Positions 11,801 through 23,800 of a DNA stretch of 64,000 nucleotides are shown in pieces. Below the pieces are notes generated by a model. It saw only the letters and a list, made by a program, of their open reading frames with translations. It had not been told where the DNA came from and made no database searches. Location: assembly GCA_947568835.1 (NCBI GenBank), contig OX387603.1, positions 27,242,651-27,306,650 of the forward strand. Direction: 5' to 3'. The position numbers were made by a program, and so were the translations under genes. Source of the DNA: Protonemura montana (Eukaryota > Arthropoda > Insecta > Plecoptera > Nemouridae). Each line of letters begins with the position of its first letter. Positions within the stretch are counted from its first letter, which is position 1.

Positions 11801-14800
11801 GTTTCGCTCCACGCAAAGGAGCGGACACTCGCCGTCGCCTCTGTGCTGGACATTCCGTGACAAGGTGCTTGTTTCGCTCCACGCAAAGGAGCGGACACTC
11901 GCCGTCGCCTCTGTGCTAGACATTCCGTGACAGGGTGCTTGTTTCGCTCCACGCAAAGGAGCGGATACTCGCCGTCGCCTCTGTGCTGGACATTCCGTGA
12001 CAGGGTGCTTGTTTCACTCCACGCAAAGGAGCGGACACTCGCCGTCGCCTCTGTGCTGGACATTCCGTGACAGGGTGCTTGTTTCGCTCCACGCAAAGGA
12101 GCGGACACTCGCCGTCGCCTCTGTGCTGGACATTCCGTGACAGGGCGCTTGTTTCGCTCCACGCAAAGGAGCGGACACTCGCCGTCGCCTCTGTGCTGGA
12201 CATTCCGTGACAGGGTGCTTGTTTCGCTTGACGCAAAGGAGCGGACACTCGCCGTCGCCTCTGTGCTGGACATTCCGTGACAGGGTGCTTGTTTCACTCC
12301 ACGCAAAGGAGCGGACACTCGCCGTCGCCTCTGTGCTGGACATTCCGTGACAGGGTGCTTGTTTCGCTCCACGCAAAGGAGTGGACACTCGCCGTCGCCT
12401 CTGTGCTGGACATTCCGTGACAGGGTGCTTGTTTCGCTCCACACAAAGGAGCGGACACTCGCTGTCGCCTCTGTGCTGGACATTCCGTGACAGGGTGCTT
12501 GTTACGCCCATTTTCACATTGCCAAATGGAATTTGACAAGATTATATTAGAAAACTCACCTAGCTGATGAAAAGTTACTGAAATTTTCGCCTTGCCGAAT
12601 TACTTTGCAATGGTATATGGCGCGGCCTGACCGATGATTGTTGTGTTGCTTGCCTATTATGCAGAGCTTTTCATGCAGATACCAGCATTGGGAGTAATGG
12701 AAACTTTTTACGAATACGAAAAGAATACATTTAATTTTTGTAACAGTTTCAAACAATGACATTTGATAAATTTTGTTGTGAATCAACATATTGCATTTAT
12801 TGCCCGTGTAAATCACAGACTGGTAACTGGATAATGAGCTCGTCAGTTCTTGTACAATGTTACATAATAAAATAACACGTTAAAATACATATTGCAATAA
12901 TAATTATAATAATGCATAATTAATAACAAAAATAATATAAAACATACTAACTTATGTTTAAAAGATATTTTAAAGAATTTCTCCACTCCATAGAAAGGAT
13001 TGTCAACTAATACCTGTTTTACATTTGTCTTGCATTTTTTGAAATTGGTTCCTGCTGTCCAATCAAAGGGGTAAATGATTAAAAATCTTAATTCCTTTAC
13101 ACAACACACTACGTTCATAAGTTGACAATTTGTGTTTGAGGATTAAAAGTTTTTTTTTACATTTACATCCCTCACAAGCCTAGGTTAAAGTTCTTATGGC
13201 CCGTTTCTGCAGCACCAATATGGTTTAGGCACCTTACATGCAAAGCAGGTTCTATGCAGGTTTAGCCTCCTTACAGGGGACAGCAGGTTCTATGAGGTTT
13301 AGCCTCCTTACAGGGGACAGCAGGTTCTATGCAGGTTTAGGCTCCTTACAGGGGACAGCAGGTTCTATGCAGGTTTAGGCTCCTTACAGGGGACAGCAGG
13401 TTCTATGCAGGTTTAGGCCCCTTATAGCCGACTGCATCAGCCTCAGACCTGTAATTATCATTATTCAACGTGTTATTAATAAGAATAATTTTTCAAATGA
13501 ATACAGTTTGGTTGGAATCGAGAATGAGCGCCAGGTGAAATCGTAAACAGAGATGACGTCGCGTGCAGGCAGCGACATTTTCGTTAACGATGATTCATTT
13601 TCAGATTGAATTTGTTTGCATAAAGTTAAGCGTCGTCGCTGCACGTTGGCGTGATTTGATCGGTTCAGGGTGGGGCACGGTTTTGGGTACAAACTGTCAC
13701 GATCGGCCGCCTACTTGTACTCGACAACATGTGTAGACCGCGTGAAACCGAAACAAAAAAACCGATCTTGCCGGATTTTGACTGCAGAGACCTGAAAAGA
13801 CATTGTTGAGTCACAGATTTTAGTTCTGGAGGATCGGGTTCTGTGCCCGCTTCGCAAAACAGGTCTCTTGATTTAGCAGATTTTATTTTGCAGTATATTT
13901 GTAATTGGTATTGACGATATAGAACGCAAGAGTTGTTAAATGCAAGTTACTGCGCTCCACGGATCTTGTATTTTGTCTACTGGTGAGAGACTGGTGATGG
14001 TAAGTTAAAACGGCTGGTTCTGAAAATGTCAACTACCTAACGTAGATTCCTTCACTAAAACGTACACTCAATCTCTTTCTCCTAAAATCAGAATTTGATC
14101 GCTTATTTCCCCACCTACTTAGATGGTAGTACCTATTCACAGAAATGCACATTGTATTATTGCAGAATTTCCATTATATCGCTAGAGCTTTTATAGCCCA
14201 AGCGGCAAAATGGATGTCATGTCAAATTTATCTGGAAGATTTTTTTTTATCTTATTTTATTGCGAAAATGGCTTTAGAGGGCTTTGATTTGGTATCTTCT
14301 TTCACTTTTTTTAATCCACTAAGAAATGCTCTGGTATCATATAACTTGAAGACAAATAAAACATTATGTCTCCTTCCTTATTGCACCAAATTACGGCCAA
14401 ATTACGGCCAAATTACGGCGAGAACAAACCGTGCCAGAACTCAATGGGACTCTCGCGTCAGTCCCTTCTATTATATCTATTATCTCACCTTGTGTGCCTT
14501 GAAGTTGCAGGGTCTATCCCTGGCATACCATGGCATAACCCCGTTACAGTCTGTCATTGAAAACCGTTGGTCTTAAATCACGCCGTTAATCACCGTTTAA
14601 CGACGCAATAAATCGGGTTATTGTTATATCTTGTCACAGCTACTGCCATACCTTTACATCTTTATAGAAAGCATTCCGGAAAGAGTAATAAGAGGCAACA
14701 CGACATTTTATTTTCTGCATAATCTTTACTTTGTGGATAAAGATTTGTGAAGTGGAAATCAATGTACTACGGATGTATTTCGCGCGTCCCTTCACTGTGT

Positions 14801-17800
14801 TACCTGTTCTCTGTGTTGTTATGACATTATCTCTAAAGGTTCCTCATCAGATTGTAGGGTTGTAACCTTAGGTCTGGTCAGGGAGCCATGTGATGGGTCA
14901 GGAGTCGGTCATCTCCTGTTGATGGACGATTTTCCGTGGAGTTTCCTTGAGGCTGACCACTACACCACCATGTCTTGAACAGCGACAATTAGTTAACTAA
15001 CGATGCCAATCTTTGGCAGAGCTACAGTTTCACCAAACATTTTAATTACCAACGTCTCCGATCTTCTTCTTTATGGACGGAGATCGACCGAGATTGATAA
15101 ACCTACTTTTTGTTTTGCATTAACAAATCACCGGAAGTACTTGACGCAGCAAGATGCGTTCGTCCAGAGCGCCTCGTGTTGTTCATTGCGTGGTTGCGTG
15201 AAGCTCGCACAAAGCATGCAAGTCGAGGGCCGAGGATTCAATGAAATGTCTACCTTCCTGCTGCTAATTTTGTAACATTTTAATCACAAATTGATTTATT
15301 AAGATGCTATGTTAACCTCACCTCCCGAAGAAATGTAAATTGTTTTCAGTTAGCTTTAAATCCACACATGTCTATTAAAAATAATGACTTGCAAATCTGC
15401 TGTCAGGATACACATGACTTGATGCAAAATTATTCAAATTCGTTTAAATCCTTCGAGTCTCAGGAAAATTGGTAGATTTCTTCATTGAAAAGATAACGGA
15501 ATTCACGTATCGTTGCCAATAAATCGACTACTAATTTGGCACGCCGCAAAACTTTCCACGTTTGGCAAGTGTAGCCTCCCACAGACGCATCAACGAGAAG
15601 TAAGACAAACCAAACAAGATCCAAATTCCGATTGGGATTTCCTCCGTTTTCAGCACCGGTCTAAATCAACCCAAATAACGCCGGCGAAACCGAAATCATC
15701 GGACGTGTCATCCTGCACCGTAATCTACCAATCACATTAAAAAGTCCGACAAACATCCGAAAGTCGGGGTCCAATCCTTGGTGCGGCAACGCAACAATAG
15801 GCCCGAGAGTTCCCCCGTGAACCCGCGGCGTGATGGACCATTGTCAGCCGTTTCGTATATTCACACGGCCGCTTCCTCCATGTCTTCTCTCGGCAACCAC
15901 GGCGGCGCCGGCGGCGGCGGCGGCGTCGGCGGCGGCGGCGGCGCAGCTTTCTCCGCGGAGGCGCGAGTGCGAGATCTGCACAGATCTTCAAGAAAACGAA
16001 GATTCACAGCCGCCACGGAACGCCGCGCGCACTGGCATTTGTTCGGCCGAAAGGTCATTGTTACGTCACTAGAGATCTGGTTCAGAAAGGTCACTTTTGG
16101 TATTGCCGCGCTTCCGGCTACGATGCTCCAACTCCAACATCAGGCGCTTGCGTCATTTTGTTTTGTTCGCGATTTACTAACAAAGCAGAGCTACATGATT
16201 TATTTTATGATATCAGTTTGTTAAGCATTATATAAATTTATGCAAAAACTTTGCCATTTAGCATTGCATTTATGGAGGTCCCAGATGAGATCCAGTTGAC
16301 CGCCTACCCCCTGAAGAAAGAGCATCATGCCTTCTTTCTTGTGGAAGGTCCCACGTTCGAACCTACTGGCCATGCCATCCTGTGATGGTGCCAAATCTGC
16401 ACTACTTTCGATTATTCGGGTGTCTCAGAGACACACCTTAAGATCTGCCTTGCGCTGTGTTTCCCAGTTTTCATTCTGGTAACCGGCTTCTGGTAAAGAG
16501 AACCATGTCTACCATTTATGAGTTGGGATTCGGAAGGCTCCATGTTCAATCTTTGGTGATTCTTTGCTCTAAAGTCACAGTGGCATTGTTGCTAGGAGCT
16601 CGAGGAACTGAGCTCAGAACAAGTGACGTTTTGCAATGCAAAGCCAACTTGAGGTTTGCAAATTTCACATCTTTGTTTTGGCGCAACTGACAAGGTACGT
16701 ATCGACTCTAGATGGTTTAGAAAAAGCGCCAAATACTGCAATACGAATTCAAAATGTTGCACCAGGATGTTAATTTAGGTATGTATCGGAAAATTGCTGA
16801 AATGGGATTGTACCAATAAAAATATTTTTTCCTGAATTTTTCTTCGGGACAAATTTTATATACCCGAGTGATAGCTGAAATATTTAAATCGTATTTCCAG
16901 AAGATATTGCACATAAAGCACGACCATTCTGATTCTTTCACCCTTAATTTAATGCGACTGCCCTTGGCCCCCTTGGTGTCGTTGGGTTGAAAAAGCAGAC
17001 TTGGCATTCTCTTTCTTGCCTCATAACGTAAGCCTGTCATCACCGATCAGCACAGTCTACAGTGCATAACAGTGCGTCGTTAAACATCACATCGCTCATC
17101 ATAAATCAGAATGATTTCTTAGCAAACAAGATACAATCTGTGTACCGATTGCAGCTTCATGGTAACGTAATCGAATCTGTTATATTGTGCTCCACGTGAA
17201 CAATGGGACAAGGGTGCTGCTATTTTTCCCTGGCGGCCGCTTCTAGCATTGTGACAGCGGTTTTTCCAAGGCAAGTTGGATGATAGATCATGACCTAGGA
17301 CACATCGGCAACTTATGAGATGATATACAAAGTGGTTTTTGCGGTGGTTTTATGTGATTCTGAAAAAATCCATCTTCCAATCATGTTTCACCAGCCATAA
17401 TATTTACCGAGGAGCGCAGAGGTATGTACTAACACGGCCGCCATTTATGAAGCTACTTTAGCCTCATCATTTAGTTAGTTGTATTTGTTAAACCGAGTGG
17501 TCGGTCAGACCCGAACGTTGCCGACATGTTACAAATTGTTTTTTTGGTCCTCAAAAGAACCTTGGCATTCGGTGACGTCTCGTCTGCGACGGCGCCGACA
17601 TCGTCAGGACCGCGTTGCTCTCGCATCTCAACCGAATAACAAATAGCTATCTATGAATGAAAACACGGCCAGGTATGAGCAACGCGAGACGATCAAGTAG
17701 GTCTCGGCTCGCGGTCTGTTACTTTCACACGATCGTGATGACGAGGATGCTGCGATCCACGGATCCAGCCGAGAGATGAAGTAACGAGGAAGCGGTGCCC

Positions 17801-20800
17801 GATTCACACGATCGTCTGACAACAAAGATGGCCGCCGACGCCGCCGCGTCACGATCATGCCGCACAGCCGTCGAATATGGTGGACACATCACTCGCGATT
17901 TCATTGCTTCCATTTGAAGAGAAAAGATACCTTATCACAGAGCGCTATTTGTTTTGCTAAAAGAGCTGCTGGAAACACAAGCAAAGGGCTTTGAAATGGT
18001 ACCTTTCCTCATGGGATTCGACGGTCGTAGGGCAAGAAAGGGTTGGAACCCCGTGCTTACCGACTTTTTTGATTTCCTGACAAAGCGTTTATGGTATCAA
18101 ATCCACCCTCGGCTGTTTTCTAGCCACGCTGGTTTCATCACCACTGCCACAGGGATGACCTACACGCCATGTGTCAAAGTGGTTCCAAATCAGAATGTTC
18201 CTGATGGTTTTCTGTCCCTGAAATTAAATACCACTAACAATCTCTCGCCCTCTCACGGCATTGCAATATGTTCGACAATGAAAATCAGTAAATTCAATAG
18301 TAGTTTGGATTTCTGGATTGCAGGGTCGAGAACCCCATAACAGCGTAGCACGTTTTCACTCTGGTCTGCATGCACTGATAAAGCAAAGTCATTTATGGGG
18401 GCCGTGATTGCAGTGCAATTCGGAAGGCAGTGTTGTAAGGCGCATTCTTTGATAATGCCGTGACACTTTGACTTCCGTTTACTTTTGCTGCCTAAGCTTG
18501 GTGGATAATTTCAAGTGAACCGATTTCTTTCCTACAATTAACAGCAAAGACCGGGTCTTCGTCCATCAACGCCGTCGCCTAAAGGGTCCGGCCAAGAGCA
18601 TGTTATCTACCTTGCCGCGTTGTACTGACCAGACCAACTGACCTATATTCGTGTGACGTCAGAAATCTGACAGTTGTAAACCGAAAGTAAAGCCTCCCAC
18701 ACCACGGCTGTAGCGGTGCATTGTGCAACGAATGCTGCTTGCCCATGGATTATGCGAATCTTAGAACATGTTAACAACACGTGGGTCTTTGTGTTCGCCA
18801 AGTCTTGTCGGAGAGGAGGAAGCAAACGGTGTAATTACCTCTTTAACAAGTTATAGTTTGTGTGTGCTTAGCAAGAACCACAACAATTCCGAGCTATTTT
18901 CGGGAATATGTTTGCAAAGGAACTAAATCTCAAAAGTAACAAGCCTGAAAAAGATGTCAACATGCTAACCCTGTTTTGGGGTATGAACCACATCTTGTCT
19001 GAGCCCGCTGCCTCTCGGAGGTTACCAAAAGTCTACCCCATCTCACCACGGCCTTCCTAATGTGAACCCGTGGCATGCCGAAGCTATTATGTTGAGAGAA
19101 AATAAGTGGTGTGAAAAAAAAAAAGAATTTCTGTTTATAACTGGTTCAACTTTCAGTTTTAAAGTTTTCAACCTACAAGGCCGAGAGCAAACGAAATCGA
19201 CAAGGCGCTGGGCTTTCAATAGCTTCGATTGTTAGTCAGTTTTTTTTTGTGCGCTAAATGAGTTCAGTTGAAATGGCCGCTTTGAATATTAATGTTACAT
19301 GTATGTAAGTCATTTTATTGTAATTTTCTGGTTTATATCTACATAAAAGGTGAAATTACATGTATTTTTAAATGGCCTCGTGTTACCTCATAGCTTAGTG
19401 TCGACTGCGTGTCTGATTTCCCCTCCCCTAATTAAAACAAAGACAACTCACTTTGACTTTTCACCACTCCATAAAACGGGGCGTCGTACCTTAACATCAA
19501 ACAATTGTCATCAATTTCTTCAACTATTGATACCAATTACCCACTTTTGAACTGCGTATTCATTCTGCGACAGATCAATTGAGATAGAAAATAGTTTAAC
19601 AGTCCGAGTCAACTGTCGACTCGCTCGGCGAGTGGAAAGTAGCGTCGCATTTTTGTTGTTCACGGCTCAGCACGTGATAGGAAAAGCCGGTTGCTGGTCA
19701 TGAACTCCGAACCTCTCGACAACAAGGCAGGCGCGCTCTCACTGGGTTACCAACTCAGACAAGATCCCGTACAGCTATTAGTAGCAACTTGCATACATTG
19801 TTGCGATAGCTGCTGCACCTCATTTAGCAGGACAATTGAACTGAAATCATGGAACCATGCGCTGTCTTCAGTTGTTGGAAGGGTGACTAGCGTTTAAGTC
19901 AAGGATCTAGTTGCAAAGGAAGATGAGTCCTCCGAATTTAAATTGAAATGTGCAAGGTTATGCGGTGGCCTGCCCTTGGATTAATTGTTTGTTGGTTTTG
20001 GATTCACCCTATGACTCCCATAGGCAGGCAAACAATCATCATCGGCCTGTTAATTGAACTGGATGAAGCCCAGAATGACAACCTGTCAGAACAGTAACCT
20101 GATGGCTAAACCTCTTCCTTCCAAGAGGTATGAACGATCACAAACCAGTAAATCAATCAAAGTCTCCAAAATTGCATCGTTGGCGTCAGTGGGGTTCAAA
20201 ACAGCAAATCGCCAAGGAAATTAATCATCGAAGAGACCATTTCGTTTGACTTTCGATACTCCCGTGCAGCCCGAGGGGTGCTCTTCGAAACTGCATTCCA
20301 CGTTCACCACTGTGGGGGGCAACAATACGTAACTCAGCGCCGAGGCGTGTGACCTTTGCGTGGAAGTTTTGGCCTTCACATTTGCATCGTTTCGAACAGG
20401 AGTCGCTGTCATCTGGCCAAGCTCTGGCGACGTCGTGCACTCGTGAGGGAACGGTCACCTTTTTACACCCGAAGGGAGAACCTTTGTTTTTCTACGCTTG
20501 GCAAATGATTTGACGCTTTTTTTTCGAATTGATTCGATTGGCAAGAACTTTATCGTTTCTAAATGGCGATGATAAATAAAGTATAACAAACGAATGTGGA
20601 TTGACTTTCGTTTTGCGGTTGTTTTTTTTAGCTACCGAGAATTTAAAGGTTAATCTTGTGGGGATCGTTTTCTATCACGGACAATATCGGACACTATAAA
20701 AAAACAAAAACAAAAAACAAAATGCGGATACCTTTCAAATACTGAAAATTTAACTTTTATTTATTTTACCTATAATTACTATGATACGCTGCTAATGAAG

Positions 20801-23800
20801 GTAAAACCGTCCACTGCCTTCACGATATTTCACCGACATTTTTCTTTAAATGCTCACAGCCTCTTGGATCTATGTTTTGAAGAGAACAACCTTGAATTAA
20901 TTTGCGTACAAAATCGTACTAGACAGTGACTATCTAATACCGTTGCGTTTCGGTCGTTTTTAGAATGAAAAGTACAATCTCATAGTTACCTAGCGCTATT
21001 GTGAGTTATCTAATGTTAACAATGTGTGTTACTTGGACCTAAACCAGCGTAACACCCAGTTCGTTCCATCCATGGCATAATCTCAAACACAACTAGCAAG
21101 TCACAGCGCGTAAAGAATTTTAAAGATGCAAGAGTCAAGTCAGCTTAGCACCTATAAAATGATAATTACTTGATATTTTAAAGAAATTACATAAATACAC
21201 AAATCAACCAATTAAAGCAGTCACATTTTTGTATAGAAACACTTTAAAGCTGCTGATTACGAATATCACGCAGAATAATTGCCAATCAAAATTCGGAAAT
21301 GTAAGATGGTCAAACATGCTATGAAACTGAGTCAGCTCATCTTTCTTACAAAACTTACAAAAGACATGTACGTTTGTCTGCGTATGACTCAGTGCATATT
21401 AAATATGCAGGTTTAATATGCACTGAGTAAATGCACTGCAGGGTAATGCGTGTTACGTATTATTTACATTAAAAATGCACTGCCAAGGGAAATCGTTATG
21501 TCACCCCAGATAGACTTGGGGCCGACCTCCCCGAGGAAAAATTGCGTTCCACTAAGCTTATTTGGGACCTAACTCCCCTCCCCAAACCCCGGGTTTACTT
21601 TCAGGCTATTTTTCTTTCTACTCAAGTCGTTTATATACCAGATTGTAATTTAAATGGTGCGATGGACGAGAGCACTTACACCTTGTATAAAATAGCAACG
21701 TGCCTACACCCAATGTAATTGAATTCGATTTGCAAGAAAATTGGAATATATATATGTTACCGTTTAAATTCCACCAGGTGTGCCAACACATATGTTATTA
21801 GAAAAATTAATTTCTCTGCTCATTTCAAACGAAAGTGTAGGGCAAGACGTGGGTACGGATGGAAAACACCGCTTTGCACCCTTTTAGCAAAGAAGCAATC
21901 ACACAAATTGGCTCGGTGCAACATGGATCCATGCAATGTAGATTCATTGCATCTGTGGTTACTCGCTTTTTAATATCGTTACGTGTATATCGATCGTTGA
22001 GGTAAACATTGATGGAGATTTTTTAATCATGAAAAGTCTCAAAAGCGAGTTAACCTACGAGAAATATCGAAATTAAAATTCATACGACAGTGGCTCCACT
22101 CAACGTGATGTTCCGGTACTCTGCATTTTTGTCGGTAAGGTAGTCATTTGGCTGCCATCTTTCACGCAGAGACTGTAACATTGACGTTGTTTCTCTACCT
22201 ATAACCTACACTCAACGGTGTTAAATAGATTCATGAACACTCTTGCATTTGTAGTGCTACGATTTAACATCAAGGCAGAAAGTCGCTCAGAAAGGGGGGG
22301 GGGTGGGCATCAAGACAAATTAGTGGACAAATCCCCCCTTCCTCGCGCGGTTGTGACGCAATGCGGGGGAGACAATCTCTTCATTTCGACAGATCACTCG
22401 CCAGATGCAGTAATACGCAAGTCTTTGGACCCATTAAGCAAGTCACTAATTAATGGGGGTGTTGGTGGAGGGGGGGGGGGGGGGGGGGGGGAGAGGGGGG
22501 GCTGTCGTGCTGATACGGGTGGACCACACCCAACTTGTTACCGTTACGCAAGTTGCAGCCAGCGCTCGGCGTCAAGGGCGCCGTGACTTGCAAGGCCGAG
22601 CACAGAGACAAGCGACGGTGTATAGGCAGGTCGGGAGTGCGTGCTTTAATTTTTCTGGCTTTAGTCCTGAGAGTTGGGTGCTAAAGGATTTATGGGTTTC
22701 AAGGCAAAGTTAGGGGAAATTCACTTCTATTCGCGGTAAGATTAGTGGAAATTAATGAAGGATTACGCTCTTTGCAATCTAGTTGAGCCCCACTTGCATC
22801 GAAGTGGATCAGCTGTGTGAGTGAAGCCAGCTCTGAGCCAACTCTGTCGCGAAAGTTACTGATTTGACAGCTGCCTTGCTTCTGCCCTTGTTGGCGTGCA
22901 TGGATCTGCGGTCACTTTTCAAGGTCATGTTCCTGAGCTTCAAAGGATAGCGCGGTGTTCGACGAGGTACTTCGCCTTCTTTCCCTGCACACCGTGAACA
23001 GGGAGTTAATTTGCCACCAAATTCGACATTTATAGGCGACATGGCAAGACTGTCGAGATGCCGATGTCGAATTCTTCTTCACTGTCCGCCCTTTTGATGG
23101 GAAGGGCTGATAAATACTTTGTCTTTGTGTCAAGTGCATTTACTCTGGGGTATTGTGTGTTGACGCCGTCAATTGGTGAATTAAAAACTTGTAATTGCGG
23201 AAAAGGTTCATACAATTGTGTGTAATGGAGGAAATATTATCCTCCCAAGTATATGCTTTGAGTAAAATGTCCGTGGTGGCCATGAATCCGTGAGAGACGA
23301 TTCCAGTATTAAGGGTGTTGTAGAAAAACGCTATGTTGAAGAATGAACACAAAAATACCCAATTTGTTTTAAGCTGAAAGTTAACAAAATTTGCAGAATA
23401 GGAGTTATCCAAAAATAATTTTAAGAAAAATCACATTGAGATAAACGCAGTTTTACGTGGTATTTGGAAGTGAAACACAGTTTCGGATTCGAGCCCTTTT
23501 TTAGAAGTTATGACAAAAGATAGGAAAACCAATTTTTCGCCTGATAAAGTGAACACATTTTTCTAGGTTGTGTTGTGAAAATCAAATCATTCTGAGCCAA
23601 GCGCCCTCTGCATTGTTTTTTTGTGTGGCGGAAACCGCTAAAAACGCGGCCTATAGGATCGAGATTGAAAAGAATGTAACACCACAAAACAAAACGCGTG
23701 GAAAGTTGTGATAGATTTGTGGTCTAAATGTTCAATTATCTGGTGATAGTGTTTTATGTCAATTAATCGGCATTTTTATTTATCCCACATAACCAATACT

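Noticed and set aside
10745-12504. CRISPR-like array (short repeats with hairpin)
   Set aside because: There are no unique spacers between repeats, the unit is continuous, and the genome is eukaryotic.
10692-12517. Long minus-strand open frames (up to 574 codons) rich in Arg, Ser and Cys
   Set aside because: They lie entirely in the 70-bp satellite, whose unit has no stop in any minus frame. All three frames are open at once and there is no start context, splice or domain evidence.
17954-18340. 128-codon plus-strand frame as a gene
   Set aside because: It starts without an ATG, has no recognised domain and no splice support, and lies in intron 1.
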